Shown here: positions 22,818 through 31,838 of the stretch, in pieces
How the letters are laid out: the number at the start of each line of letters is the position of its first letter
Numbering within the stretch: position 1 is the stretch's first letter
NCBI GenBank assembly: GCA_030038295.1
Contig: JASHPF010000090.1
Location: forward strand, 1-34,995
Length of the DNA: 34,995 nucleotides
Direction: 5' to 3'
From: Streptosporangiaceae bacterium
GTDB taxonomy: Bacteria; Actinomycetota; Actinomycetes; Streptosporangiales; Streptosporangiaceae
The notes under the pieces: model-generated
Database searches by the model: none
Told to the model about the DNA's origin: nothing
What the model saw: the letters and a program-made list of their open reading frames with translations, nothing else
Program-made: the position numbers and the translations under genes

Positions 22818-24845
22818 TCACAGCCGCTCGCGGAACCAGTCCAGGATCAGGCTGGCGCGCATGATCCGGTGCCGAGGGGACCCGGCGCGGCTGAGCTCGT
22901 GATTCTCGGCCGGGAACCTGACCATCACGGGCTCGCGGCCCAGCAGCCGCAACGCGACGAACAGCTCCTCGGCCTGCGCGATGGGACAGCGCAGATCGTC
23001 TTCGGAATGAAGGATCAGCAGGGGAGTCGTCATGTCCGTGACGTAGGTGACCGGTGAGTGCCTGGCGTAGGCCTCCGGAGCCGATAGATGATCACGCCCG
23101 ATATAGCTGCGCAGGAACCCGGCGATGTCGGCGCTGTGCTCCATCGTGGTCAGGTTGTTGCAGGCGCGCTCGGAGCATGCCGCCTTGAACCGGTTGGTGT
23201 GGCCGACCGCCCAGGAGGTCATGAACCCGCCGTAAGAGCCGCCGAGGATGCCCAGCCGGGCCGGGTCGATCCAGTCAATACGCTCGCAGGCGGTGTCGAC
23301 GCAGGCCATCACGTCCTCGAAGTCGACACTCCCCCACCCGGTACCAGGATCGCTCTCACACTCGGGCCACCGCACCGCCCGGCCCCACTGCTCGCTGTAC
23401 CCGGAACTTCCGCGCGGGTTGGAGTACAGCACGCCGAAGCCGGCGGCGGCCTCGAGCTGAAACTCATCCATGAACCGGTTGCCGTACTGGGTGAACGGTC
23501 CGCCGTGAACGTTCAGGAGCGTCGGGTATTTCTCGCCCGGACGCGCTCCGGCAGGCGGAATCGCCCAGCACTCCACCTCGCTCCCATCGGCCGAGCGAGC
23601 GAGGAACCGCTGCGGAGAGCCCAGGCTGATCGCGTCGGCGAAGGACTGCGTCAGCCCGGTGAGCGCGCGCTCCTCGCTCTCCCCATCCTTCGGATTCGCC
23701 GCGCCGAGGCCCCTGACGAACAGTTCGCCCGTGCTCGTGGGCGTGCCAGCAATGAACGCCAGCGTCCCGGCGGCCCAGTCCCAGTCAGACACCCAGCGGT
23801 TGCCGCCGACGATGATCTCCGGCTTCTCGGTCCCGTCGGCATTCGCCCGATACAGGTGGACGTTGCCGCCGTCCTCGGCCGAGAACAGCAGCTGATCCCC
23901 GATCCAGGACGGAGCGACGAGCAGGCCAAGCAGCTGGCAGTTCCGGTCCAGATCCGCGGTCAGTACCTGCTGGCGTCGCGAGCTCAGCTCGAGCACGCCG
24001 ACCTGACGGTGGCGGGGATTCTCCAGCGGCGTGCTGTTGACGTAGTAGGCCAGCCGCCGGCCATCCGGCGACCACGACGGACGCGCGTACACCGATCCGC
24101 CGTCGGTCAGGCGCTCCGGCTCGGACGTCCCGTCGGCCCCGACAACCCAGAGATCGTTCGCGAGATCGAGGTCCCACGTGTCGTGGCGCGCGGACGTGAA
24201 GGCGATCTTGCTGCTATCGGGCGACCAGGCCAGGCCGTCCGCCTGGAATGGCCCCGGCGTCACGGTGCGCGGCGCCGAGGAGCCGTCCGCCGCCACCACG
24301 AAGATCCGATTCGGGCGGTCGAGCGTCCATCCTGCCCCGTTCAGCCGATAGATCAGGCGCGTGACGCGGCGGGGCGGCATGTCCTTGGCCTCCTGCGCCC
24401 GCCCCGGCTGACCGTACTGCTCGACGTCGGGATCGCGCGCCACGAATGCGAGCCTGCTGCCGTCGGGCGACCAGGCCAGCTCGGTGACCGGGCCGTGCCA
24501 GGAGCACACAACGACGCGCTCGCCCGCGGTGGCCACCGGCAGGATGCAGATCTCCGCGGGCTCATTCCCTGGCGGGGCAGAGACGAAGGCCAGCCGCCGG
24601 CCGTCAGGCGACCAGCGCGGCAGGATCTCGTGGCCGGGGCCGGTGAAGGGGTGCGGCTGACCGTCTGCCGCGTCGACCGCGGCCAGCCAGATGTGACGAC
24701 GGTACGTGTTCGACTCGACGTCGGGGTCGATGACGGTGAACGCGAGCGCCGATCCCGTCGGTGACACTTGCGGGTCCGCCAGCTGCCGCAGGCGGGCGAT
24801 GTCCTCGGGAACCATGAATGCTGGGCTGGCTGCCGTGTCTGCCAT
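22818..24845 (-). CDS. S9 family (prolyl oligopeptidase-type) serine peptidase
   Basis: A 675-residue two-domain peptidase. Residues ~20-400 form a beta-propeller with repeated WSPDGRRLAF, WSPDGSRLAF, WSPDSSKIAF and WSPDGRRLAY blades, like TolB/WD40-type repeats. The C-terminal ~250 residues are an alpha/beta hydrolase with the triad Ser537 (GGSYGGFM), Asp617 (HSEDDLRCP) and His649 (AENHELSR). HGGPFTQYG supplies the oxyanion region. Such acylaminoacyl/dipeptidyl-type peptidases trim short peptides in the cytoplasm; no signal peptide is seen. GAGAGGCGG precedes the ATG. It ends 22 bases from the convergent P450. Confidence 0.93.
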   Translation of the reverse strand: MADTAASPAFMVPEDIARLRQLADPQVSPTGSALAFTVIDPDVESNTYRRHIWLAAVDAADGQPHPFTGPGHEILPRWSPDGRRLAFVSAPPGNEPAEICILPVATAGERVVVCSWHGPVTELAWSPDGSRLAFVARDPDVEQYGQPGRAQEAKDMPPRRVTRLIYRLNGAGWTLDRPNRIFVVAADGSSAPRTVTPGPFQADGLAWSPDSSKIAFTSARHDTWDLDLANDLWVVGADGTSEPERLTDGGSVYARPSWSPDGRRLAYYVNSTPLENPRHRQVGVLELSSRRQQVLTADLDRNCQLLGLLVAPSWIGDQLLFSAEDGGNVHLYRANADGTEKPEIIVGGNRWVSDWDWAAGTLAFIAGTPTSTGELFVRGLGAANPKDGESEERALTGLTQSFADAISLGSPQRFLARSADGSEVECWAIPPAGARPGEKYPTLLNVHGGPFTQYGNRFMDEFQLEAAAGFGVLYSNPRGSSGYSEQWGRAVRWPECESDPGTGWGSVDFEDVMACVDTACERIDWIDPARLGILGGSYGGFMTSWAVGHTNRFKAACSERACNNLTTMEHSADIAGFLRSYIGRDHLSAPEAYARHSPVTYVTDMTTPLLILHSEDDLRCPIAQAEELFVALRLLGREPVMVRFPAENHELSRAGSPRHRIMRASLILDWFRERL

Positions 24846-25043
24846 GTGCCGCCTCTCGCCTCCGCCGGAAGAGCAAGACCGCGCAGCCCGCTACCGCACC
24901 GCGCGCCGGCCATGAGCCTAGAAATACCTTCATAGGACCATAGACCGTAGGCTCGGCATCGGACAGGTCGGAGCGGGGTGAGGGGCACTGCGGCGGCATC
25001 GATCGGTAGTGTGCAGGCGGCTAGCGGACCTGGAGGCCTGCGC

Positions 25044-26162
25044 ATGACCCAGCGAGTCTGGATGAGGGGGAACGGCGGGCGCAGCACTCGCGGCTTCGGC
25101 ATCGTCGGAGCCGGTGTGATCTCGCTGACGCACGCCGACGCGATCGCCTCGCTGCCAGCCGCTCGGCTCGTGGCCGTCACCGACGTCGAGCCCGCACGCG
25201 CCAAGTCCCTCGCGGCGAGCCATGACTGTGCGGCAGAGCCCGACCTGGACGCGCTGCTTGCCCGCGACGATGTCGACGTCGTGTCGGTCTGCGTGCCGAG
25301 CGGACTGCACGCGGAGGTCGGCGTCCGCGCGGCGGCGGCGGGAAAGCATCTGGTCATCGAGAAGCCCGTGGACGTCAGCCTGCGGGCCGCCGACCGGCTC
25401 ATCGCCGCGGCGCGCGCCGCCGGGGTGGTACTCACCGTCATCTCTCAGCACCGCTTCGACCAGGGGCTGATCGAGTTGCGTCGGCTGCTGGCGGCGGGTC
25501 AGCTCGGCCGTCTCGTGCTCGGCGAGGCCAGCACCAAGTGGTACCGCAGCCAGGGCTACTACGACAGTGCCGCCTGGCGCGGCACGTGGGCTCTGGACGG
25601 CGGCTCGCTGATGAACCAGGGCATCCACTATCTCGATCTGCTGCTGTGGACGATGGGACCGGTCGCCGAGGTGACCGCCCTGTTCTCGACCCAGACGCAC
25701 CAGATCGAGGTGGAGGACGCCGCGCTGGCCCTGTTGCGATTCGCCTCCGGCGCGGTCGGCACGCTCGTCGCGAGCACGGCGGTGTTTCCTGGCTTCGCCC
25801 AGCGCCTGGAGATCAGCGGCACCGGCGGCACGGTGGTGATCGAGGACGGGGAGATTATCCGGCGCGAGCTGAGCGCCGCCCGCGCGGAAACCGGCTCCCC
25901 TGATGGCAGCGCGACCCCTCGTGGCAGCGCGCGATCAGCCGCCGCGGCGACGCCGGCCGGCCTGGAGATCGCCAGCCACGCGGCCCAGATCAGCGATCTT
26001 CTGGACGCCATCGATGAGGGCCGTGCGCCCGCCGTTACCGGCGAGGACGGACGCGCCGCCCTCGAGATCGTGTGCGCCGTCTATGAGTCGGCTCGCGATG
26101 GTCGCACGGTCCGGTTGCCTGCGGTGCCACACCGAAGCGATAACCAGCGGGGCTCGTCGTGA
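25044..26162 (+). CDS. Gfo/Idh/MocA family oxidoreductase
   Basis: A 372-residue NAD(P)-dependent dehydrogenase. The Rossmann motif GIVGAGVIS is at 19-27, the acidic VTDVEPARA follows the second strand, and the catalytic EKP (VIEKPVD) is at residues 106-108. The C-terminal domain contains WRGTWALDGGSLMNQGIHYLDLLLWTMGP, the usual Gly-Gly/His segment holding the active-site His. It acts on a sugar, inositol or sugar derivative. The ATG at 25044 has GGAGG about 7 bases upstream. It overlaps the next gene (stop/start GTGA), so they are co-translated. Divergent from the S9 peptidase. Confidence 0.92.
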   Translation: MTQRVWMRGNGGRSTRGFGIVGAGVISLTHADAIASLPAARLVAVTDVEPARAKSLAASHDCAAEPDLDALLARDDVDVVSVCVPSGLHAEVGVRAAAAGKHLVIEKPVDVSLRAADRLIAAARAAGVVLTVISQHRFDQGLIELRRLLAAGQLGRLVLGEASTKWYRSQGYYDSAAWRGTWALDGGSLMNQGIHYLDLLLWTMGPVAEVTALFSTQTHQIEVEDAALALLRFASGAVGTLVASTAVFPGFAQRLEISGTGGTVVIEDGEIIRRELSAARAETGSPDGSATPRGSARSAAAATPAGLEIASHAAQISDLLDAIDEGRAPAVTGEDGRAALEIVCAVYESARDGRTVRLPAVPHRSDNQRGSS

Positions 26163-26989
26163 CCTTCGTGCTCAGCGGCTTCGCCGACGAGATCTCGCCC
26201 GATCTCGACGAGCAGCTGGCCGTGCTCCAGGGCGAGTCCATATCGCACCTCGAGCTACGTAGTGTCTGGTCCACCAACGTCGCCGACCTCGACGACACCC
26301 AGGTCGCTACGCTGCGGCGCAGGCTCGACGAGTCCGGCGTGCAGACTTCGGCGATCGGCTCGCCGATCGGGAAGATCGGGATCGACGCCCCGATGCCGCC
26401 GGAGCTGGAGCGGCTACGCCGGATCGCGGACATCGCCGACGAGCTCGGCACGACGATCGTCCGCGTCTTCTCGTTCTTTATCCCGCATGGACAGGCTCCT
26501 GAGCACTATCGCACCCGGGTCATCGACCGCATGGGCGCGCTCGCGGCGCTCGCCGCCGAGCGCGGGCTGGTGCTCGCGCACGAGAATGAGAAACAGATCT
26601 ATGGCGACCGCCCGGAAAGATGCGCGGACATCATCGCGAGCGTTGGCTCGCGCGCGCTGCGGGCGACTTTCGACGCGGCGAACTTCGTCCAGTGCGGCGT
26701 CCGGCCGCACTCCGACGCGTATGAACTGCTCCGGCCGTACCTGCTGTACGTCCAGGTCAAGGATGCGCTGGCCGCCACCGGCGAGGTGGTTCCTGCGGGC
26801 CAGGGCGACGGCCAGGTCCGGGAGACACTAGCCGAGCTGCGCGACTCCGGTTTCCACGGTTATCTGTCGCTGGAGCCGCATCTCGCCGTGGCGGGCCGCT
26901 TTGGGGGGTTCAGCGGCGCCGACGGGTTCCGGCTCGCCGCCCGTTCGCTCAAGGACCTGCTCGCGGAGCTGTCAGTGCCGTGGCAGTGA
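26159..26989 (+). CDS. Sugar phosphate isomerase/epimerase (AP endonuclease 2-type TIM barrel)
   Basis: A 276-residue TIM-barrel protein starting with a GTG that overlaps the stop of the Gfo/Idh gene. Barrel strands and ligands of the xylose-isomerase-like superfamily are visible: LSGFADEISPD at strand 1, ISHLELRSVW (Glu), SPIGKIGI, VRVFSFF, GLVLAHENEKQIYGD (first metal Glu in HENE), TFDAANFVQCG (Asp) and VQVKD. Near the end GQGDG and LSLEPHL supply further ligands. With its partner dehydrogenase it probably oxidises and epimerises a sugar, as in inositol-like catabolic pairs; the exact sugar is unknown. Confidence 0.9.
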   Translation: MTFVLSGFADEISPDLDEQLAVLQGESISHLELRSVWSTNVADLDDTQVATLRRRLDESGVQTSAIGSPIGKIGIDAPMPPELERLRRIADIADELGTTIVRVFSFFIPHGQAPEHYRTRVIDRMGALAALAAERGLVLAHENEKQIYGDRPERCADIIASVGSRALRATFDAANFVQCGVRPHSDAYELLRPYLLYVQVKDALAATGEVVPAGQGDGQVRETLAELRDSGFHGYLSLEPHLAVAGRFGGFSGADGFRLAARSLKDLLAELSVPWQ

Positions 26990-27054
26990 GCTGGGGCCAC
27001 GGCACCCGCCAATGGCCTTCTGCAAGTTCAGACCGGTAGAGGAGAGTGACAACA

Positions 27055-28947
27055 GTGGCAGCTACCGAAGAAAATCCCGCTGGAACGCATGGCGGCGATG
27101 GTCGCCCACACCGGCATCGCGCGATCGCGGCGGTGGCCGCGACCCTGGCGGCAGCAGCGGCCACGCTGTTAGGCGTGGGCGCGACCGCGCTCGCCAGCCC
27201 GGCGGGCGCCTCGCAGCCGAACTTCGGCCCGAACGTCTACGTCTTCAGCCCGAGCATGCCCCTAAGCCAGATCCAGGCGACCGTCAACGCGATCTCGGCT
27301 CAGCAGGTCAGCAACCAGTTCGGCACCCAGCGCTACGCGCTGCTGTTCGAGCCCGGTACCTACGGCTCGGCAGCCGATCCGTTGTTCGTCCAGGTCGGCT
27401 ACTACACGGAAGTAGCGGGACTTGGCGCCTCGCCCAGCGACGTCGTCATCAACGGCGCCGTCAATTCGACCAACCAGTGCATATCCGGCAGTTGTACCGC
27501 GCTCGATAACTTCTGGCGCTCGCTGTCCAACCTCACCGTCAACTACACGCCGCCGCCGTCGACGGTGACCAACCCGCCCTGCATCGACTCGACCGAGTTC
27601 TGGGCGGCATCCCAGGCATCCCCGATTCGCAGGGTTGATGTCAACGGCAATCTGTTCCTGTTCGACTACTGCAGCAGCCCCGGGTATTCCAGCGGCGGGT
27701 TTATCGCCGACTCGCAGTTCACCGGCGGGGCCGTGATCAACGGATCGCAGCAGCAATACATCGTCAGAAACAGCAACATCGACGGCTGGAGCAACAGCGT
27801 CTGGAACCAGGTGTTCGTCGGCGACGTCGGCGCCCCCGACCAGAGCTTCGGCGTGACGCCGGGTACGCAGTACACGACGCTGCCCACTAGCCCGGTCACC
27901 GAGGAGGAGCCGTTCCTGCAGGTGGACGGCAGCAGCCGCGACAGCGTGTTCGTCCCGGCGCTGCAGCACAATTCGGTCGGCCCCACGTGGACCAGCGGCT
28001 CAACTCCCGGCACGTCGGTGCCGATCTGCAGGTTCTTCATCGCGAGCCCGTCGACCCCGGTCCCGCAGATCAACCTGGCGCTCGCGCTCGGCAAGGACCT
28101 GATTCTCACGCCGGGAGTGTACGACCTCGACCAGCCGATCGTTGTTAGTCGCGCCGACACGATTGTGCTAGGGCTCGGCTTCGCCACCCTCGTACCGCAG
28201 CGCGGCAACGCGGCCCTGGTCGTCGCTCCGAACAACGGGGTGAAGATGTCTGGCCTCATCGTCGATGCGGGCCCGGTCAACTCGCCGGTCCTCGTGTCGG
28301 TCGGGACGCCCGGGCCGGCCAACGCTAACGACCCGGACCTGATCCAGGACGTCTTCTTCCGCATCGGCGGTGCCGCGACCACCCCGGTGAGCGCCACGGT
28401 AAGCCTGCTGGACAACGCCAGCGACTCGATCATCGACGACGTGTGGGCCTGGCGCGCGGACCATGGCAATGACGTGGGATGGACGGACAACCAGGCCGAC
28501 ACCGGCGTTGTCGTTACCGGCGACAACGTCACTGCCTACGGCCTGGCCGTCGAGCACTACCAGAAGTACGAGGTGATCTGGAGCGGCCAGGGGGGCACCG
28601 ATATCTTCTTCCAGAACGAGCTGCCCTATGACCCGCCCACCCAGGCGGACTGGATGGCCTCGCCGAGCCAGGACGGCTACCCGGCTTTCCTGGTCACGCC
28701 GAACGTCAGGACGTTCCAGGGTTACGGGATGGGCAGCTACGTCGTCTTCATCGACACCACGGCCACGTTGTTTAACGCTGAGGCCTTCGAGTCCCCCGAC
28801 ACGCCGGGTGTGCAGTTCCACGACATCTTCGGCGTCTGGATTGCCGGATCCGGCGGCGACAACTCCATCATCAACGGGGTTGGCGGTCCCGTGACATCAA
28901 CCGACCCAGGGATAGTGGAGCCGGTGGACGTCGTGAGCTACCCGTAA
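27055..28947 (+). CDS. Secreted GH55-like parallel beta-helix protein
   Basis: About 630 residues. I chose the GTG at 27055, about 10 bases after AGAGGAG, over the GTG at 27046. A Sec signal peptide spans about residues 20-53: basic RHRAIAAV, a long Ala/Leu core, then ASPAGAS. Two beta-helix lobes follow. The first (about 60-300) has FEPGTYGSAADPLFVQVGYYTEVAGLGASP and VDVNGNLFLFDYC. The second (about 330-600) has LILTPGVYDLDQPIVVSRADTIVLGLG, IIDDVWAWRADHG and VEHYQKYEVIW, with a later FFQNELPYDPP. This is the two-lobed layout of GH55 beta-1,3-glucanases; database names such as adenylyl cyclase for relatives are misleading. It is probably an exported glycan-degrading or glycan-binding enzyme. 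Confidence 0.8.
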   Translation: MAATEENPAGTHGGDGRPHRHRAIAAVAATLAAAAATLLGVGATALASPAGASQPNFGPNVYVFSPSMPLSQIQATVNAISAQQVSNQFGTQRYALLFEPGTYGSAADPLFVQVGYYTEVAGLGASPSDVVINGAVNSTNQCISGSCTALDNFWRSLSNLTVNYTPPPSTVTNPPCIDSTEFWAASQASPIRRVDVNGNLFLFDYCSSPGYSSGGFIADSQFTGGAVINGSQQQYIVRNSNIDGWSNSVWNQVFVGDVGAPDQSFGVTPGTQYTTLPTSPVTEEEPFLQVDGSSRDSVFVPALQHNSVGPTWTSGSTPGTSVPICRFFIASPSTPVPQINLALALGKDLILTPGVYDLDQPIVVSRADTIVLGLGFATLVPQRGNAALVVAPNNGVKMSGLIVDAGPVNSPVLVSVGTPGPANANDPDLIQDVFFRIGGAATTPVSATVSLLDNASDSIIDDVWAWRADHGNDVGWTDNQADTGVVVTGDNVTAYGLAVEHYQKYEVIWSGQGGTDIFFQNELPYDPPTQADWMASPSQDGYPAFLVTPNVRTFQGYGMGSYVVFIDTTATLFNAEAFESPDTPGVQFHDIFGVWIAGSGGDNSIINGVGGPVTSTDPGIVEPVDVVSYP

Positions 28948-28952
28948 CGCTT

Positions 28953-28992
28953 CGCCGGCCACCGGCCGCCTGAGCGCTCGGGCCAGCCGGCG
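28953..28992. terminator. Nested inverted repeats between convergent genes
   Basis: CGCCGGC (28953-28959) pairs with GCCGGCG (28986-28992), and inside them GCCTGAG (28968-28974) can pair with CTCGGGC (28977-28983) with one G-T pair. The structure lies between the beta-helix stop (28947) and the response-regulator stop (29000), so it could terminate both transcripts. No T-run. Confidence 0.4.
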
Positions 28993-28999
28993 ACTGCCG

Positions 29000-29689
29000 T
29001 CAGGACTCCAGATACGCCAGGACGGCCAGCACTCGCCGGTGGTCTGCATCGGAAACCGGCAGCCCCAGTTTGGCGAAGATGCTGCCGGTGTGCTTCTCCA
29101 CGGCCCGCTCGGAGATCACGAGCTGGTCGGCGATGCCGCTGTTGGACCGGCCTTCCGCCATCAGCGCGAGCACCTGGCGTTCCCGCGCGGTGAGGCTGGC
29201 GAGCGAGCTCGCATGCCGGGTGGCACCGAGCAGCTGGGTCACGACCTCAGGGTCGAGCACGGTGCCGCCCGCCGCCACCCGGGCGAGCGCGTCGGCGAAC
29301 TCGCCGACGTTCGCGACCCGGTCCTTGAGCAGATAACCGACGCCGGCGGCGCCCGCCGCGCCGCGGCCGGAGCGCATGCCGAGCAGGTCGGCTGCGTAGC
29401 GCGTCTCGATGTACTGAGAGAACACCAGGATCGGCAGGCCCGGCCGGTCGCGGCGGATCGCGATCGCGGCGCGCAGCCCCTCGTCGGTGTGTCCGGGCGG
29501 CATCCGGACGTCGACCACCGCGATGTCGGGCTCGTGCTCGGCGACGGCCGCGAGCAGCGCGTCGGCGTCGCCGACGGCCGCGACGACGACGTGGCCACGA
29601 TCGGCGAGGATCTCGACCAGGCCGGCTCGCACGACGGCGGAATCCTCGGCGATGACGATCCGCATGCCAGCGCGCAGTTTCTCACGCAT
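29000..29689 (-). CDS. LuxR/NarL-type response regulator
   Basis: A 229-residue response regulator. The receiver domain covers residues ~9-130: acidic pocket Glu15/Asp16 in IAEDS, phosphoacceptor Asp60 in VVDVRMPPG, Ser in LVFSQY and Lys in YLLKDRV. The C-terminal LuxR helix-turn-helix starts near 163: LTARERQVLALMAEGRSNSGIADQLVISERAVEKHTGSIFAKLGL. The ATG at 29689 overlaps the kinase stop by 8 bases; the Met at codon 9 is an alternative start. It is phosphorylated by the kinase encoded directly upstream. Its targets are not evident from the window. Confidence 0.93.
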   Translation of the reverse strand: MREKLRAGMRIVIAEDSAVVRAGLVEILADRGHVVVAAVGDADALLAAVAEHEPDIAVVDVRMPPGHTDEGLRAAIAIRRDRPGLPILVFSQYIETRYAADLLGMRSGRGAAGAAGVGYLLKDRVANVGEFADALARVAAGGTVLDPEVVTQLLGATRHASSLASLTARERQVLALMAEGRSNSGIADQLVISERAVEKHTGSIFAKLGLPVSDADHRRVLAVLAYLES

Positions 29690-31118
29690 GCGACGGCAGT
29701 TCCACGGTCACCACCGTGGGCCCGCCGCGCGGGCTGCTGATCTGTAGCCGGCCATCAACGGTCCGGATCCGTTCGGCCAGCCCTCTGAGTCCGCCGCTGG
29801 CGTCCGGCCTGGCCCCGCCGCGGCCGTCGTCGGTGACCCGGACCCGCAGCAATCCCGGCACGTGGACGGCCTCCAGGGTGGCGTGCCGGGCACCGCTGTG
29901 CTTCGCCACGTTAGCGAGCAGCTCGGCCGCGCAGAAGTAGGCGATGGTCTCGATCGCCGCCGATGGACGCTCGGGGACGTCGGTGATCAACTCGACCGGA
30001 ACGGCGCTGCGGGCGGCGAGCGTGGCGAGCGCGTCCGGCAGGCCGTTGTCGAGCACCGGCGGGTGAATCCCGCGCGCCAGCACCCGGAGCTCGGCGATCG
30101 CCTCGATGGCACTGCGGTGCGCGGCCTCGACCAGTTCGGCGGCGCGGTCGAGGTCGGCCTGCGTGGTCGACTCTGCGCTGCCGCCGCCAAGCTTTTCCCT
30201 GGCCAGGCCCAGCTTCATGGCCAGCCCCACGAGCTGCGCCTGAGCGCCGTCGTGCAGGTCGCGCTCGATGCTCCGCAGCCGGGCCGCCGAGTCGTCGACA
30301 GCGTGCGCGCGCGTCTGTTCCAGGTCCCGCACCCGCTGCGCCAGGGACGACGGGCCGAGCAGGCCGCGGATCATCGACCTGTCAGCCGCGACGGTCGCCC
30401 GCGTCAGCCACGGAGCCGCGAGCACTACGGCCGCGCCGACCGGCACGAGCAGGACAGCGACGCCGTAGTGCGCTGCCGTTCCGAAGCCGAATCCGCCCCG
30501 TCGTACCACGGCCATCCACCACAAGGGAGCGGTCAGCAACCAGAGCCCGGTCAGCCAGCAGCCAGCCGCGGCCACGAACATGGCGACGCTCACCGGCAGC
30601 TTCAGCAGCAGGTAGGCGCGTGCCCGCCAGCCGGGCACGTCGCGGATCGCGGCTGCCAGCCAGTCGCTGTGCGTCTTCAGCTCCTCGATGATTACCTGCT
30701 CCCGCGCGGCCAGCTCCGCGAGCTGGCTCGCCGTCATCCGGGTGATCTTGAGCTTGCCCGCGTTCTGCTCCCGCACCTGGCCGCCGGCGGCGGCAACCAG
30801 GCCGGCGAGCCGGGTGGCCTCAGGCGTCCTTACGTGCAGGTGGCGGGTCCAGCGCATCGGCGGCGGTGGCTGCACGCGCTCGCCGAGCAGCCTGTGCAGC
30901 ACGTGCCGGTTCAGCGCGCCCAGCTCCCGCATGACCGGCGTGGACACGAAGACCAGCAAGGGATGGACGAACGTCCCGGCCGTGACGAGGTAGCCGGCGA
31001 TGGCCACCGGCAGGCTGACGATCGCGTATCTGAACTCGGCCCGGGAGCGTCGGCTGAACGGCATCAGCAGGATGCTGCGGGCCTGAGCCCTCGCCGGAGC
31101 CTGCACGACCTGGGTCAC
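29682..31118 (-). CDS. DesK-type sensor histidine kinase with enlarged sensor region
   Basis: A kinase of the HisKA_3 class, about 478 residues from the GTG at 31118; in-frame ATGs at 31178 and 31064 are alternatives, and the start is uncertain. Hydrophobic segments lie at about 30-60 (YAIVSLPVAIAGYLV..LLVFVSTPV) and 170-240 (AYLLLKLPVSVAMFVAAAGCWLTGLWLLTAPLWW, then GVAVLLVPVGAAVVLAAP). The H-box is ERDLHDGAQAQLVGLAMKLGLA with phospho-His289, and the ATPase domain has AYFCAAELLANVAKHSGA and VTDDGRGGARPDASGGLRGLAERI. Between the two membrane blocks, residues ~75-160 form a soluble stretch longer than usual for this sensor family. It pairs with the overlapping response-regulator gene. Confidence 0.88.
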   Translation of the reverse strand: MTQVVQAPARAQARSILLMPFSRRSRAEFRYAIVSLPVAIAGYLVTAGTFVHPLLVFVSTPVMRELGALNRHVLHRLLGERVQPPPPMRWTRHLHVRTPEATRLAGLVAAAGGQVREQNAGKLKITRMTASQLAELAAREQVIIEELKTHSDWLAAAIRDVPGWRARAYLLLKLPVSVAMFVAAAGCWLTGLWLLTAPLWWMAVVRRGGFGFGTAAHYGVAVLLVPVGAAVVLAAPWLTRATVAADRSMIRGLLGPSSLAQRVRDLEQTRAHAVDDSAARLRSIERDLHDGAQAQLVGLAMKLGLAREKLGGGSAESTTQADLDRAAELVEAAHRSAIEAIAELRVLARGIHPPVLDNGLPDALATLAARSAVPVELITDVPERPSAAIETIAYFCAAELLANVAKHSGARHATLEAVHVPGLLRVRVTDDGRGGARPDASGGLRGLAERIRTVDGRLQISSPRGGPTVVTVELPSHA

Positions 31119-31260
31119 GCTGCGATTCTCGCCGGCGCGAAAGCGATCTCGACGCTGGCGGACCGCGTAACTGGGCATGATCCGATGGTCGCGGCTCGGG
31201 GGCGGCGCGTCGATAGTGGCGCCACCCGGGTTCGCACTGGGGCTAGCACGACCGGCTCCG

Positions 31261-31632
31261 TCACCCGGAGGCGCGGCGGTCCGCACCCGGCACGTGGCCC
31301 GCGCCGAGATACGGAATGGGTGGCGTGGCGAGCGGCAGCGCCGCCAGTTGCAGCAGGAGCAGCACGTTGTCGTCGGCGGCTGCCCGGTTCATGCGCAGCC
31401 GCCCGCAGCGGGTACACCGGTGAATGAGCATCCAGCGGCGCTCGCCCCGGACGGTGACCGCTATCGGCTCCATCCCGCCAGGGCACTCGGCCTTCCGATC
31501 GCCGGGCACGTTCCGGTCGAGGTGGCGCGACCAGAGGCAACTAGGGCAGTGATTGCGGTGCGACGTGCCGGGGGCGTCGAGGGATACGTCGACGCCACAG
31601 TGCTCGCACCGAAAAGAACGAGGAAACGACAA
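31261..31632 (-). CDS. RNHCP domain protein
   Basis: A zinc-ribbon-like protein of about 123 residues with the namesake motif: FRCEHCG (Cys9, Cys12), HRNHCPSCLWSRHLD (RNHCP at 26-30), PGDRKAEC and a second CxxC in HRCTRCGRLRMNRAA. The family is conserved in Firmicutes and actinobacteria but uncharacterised; the cysteine pairs imply one or two metal sites. The frame is open up to an ATG at 31770. I chose TTG 31632 because GAAGGG lies 9 bases before it and homologues start close to the first CxxC; ATG 31737 is possible. The tail after ~90 is hydrophobic (VLLLLQLAALPLA). Upstream of the kinase gene, same strand. Confidence 0.72.
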   Translation of the reverse strand: MSFPRSFRCEHCGVDVSLDAPGTSHRNHCPSCLWSRHLDRNVPGDRKAECPGGMEPIAVTVRGERRWMLIHRCTRCGRLRMNRAAADDNVLLLLQLAALPLATPPIPYLGAGHVPGADRRASG

Positions 31633-31838
31633 GTCTGGCGACCCTTCAGAGCTCGACCTGGAAGCTGGGCAGACATTCCGCCTCCTCTCGGTGCGATCGG
31701 CCGTTGCGATCGGCCGGGTGCGGCCGATGGCAACCATGGTGGGATCCGGCCATCCCTCGGTCAACCACATTTCGATGCGTCGAGCGACCCGCCGGACCCG
31801 CCCGCACTGGCTCGCTACCCGCGGGATAGGGTCCGGAG

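Noticed and set aside
23088-24764. Long open frame (about 558 codons) on the plus strand
   Set aside because: It lies entirely antisense to the S9 peptidase, whose motifs and triad are unmistakable; long antisense frames are normal in high-GC DNA. Its composition is Arg/Gly/Pro-rich with no family features.
29862-31427. Long open frame (about 521 codons) on the plus strand
   Set aside because: Antisense to the histidine kinase; no ribosome-binding site and no recognisable domain.
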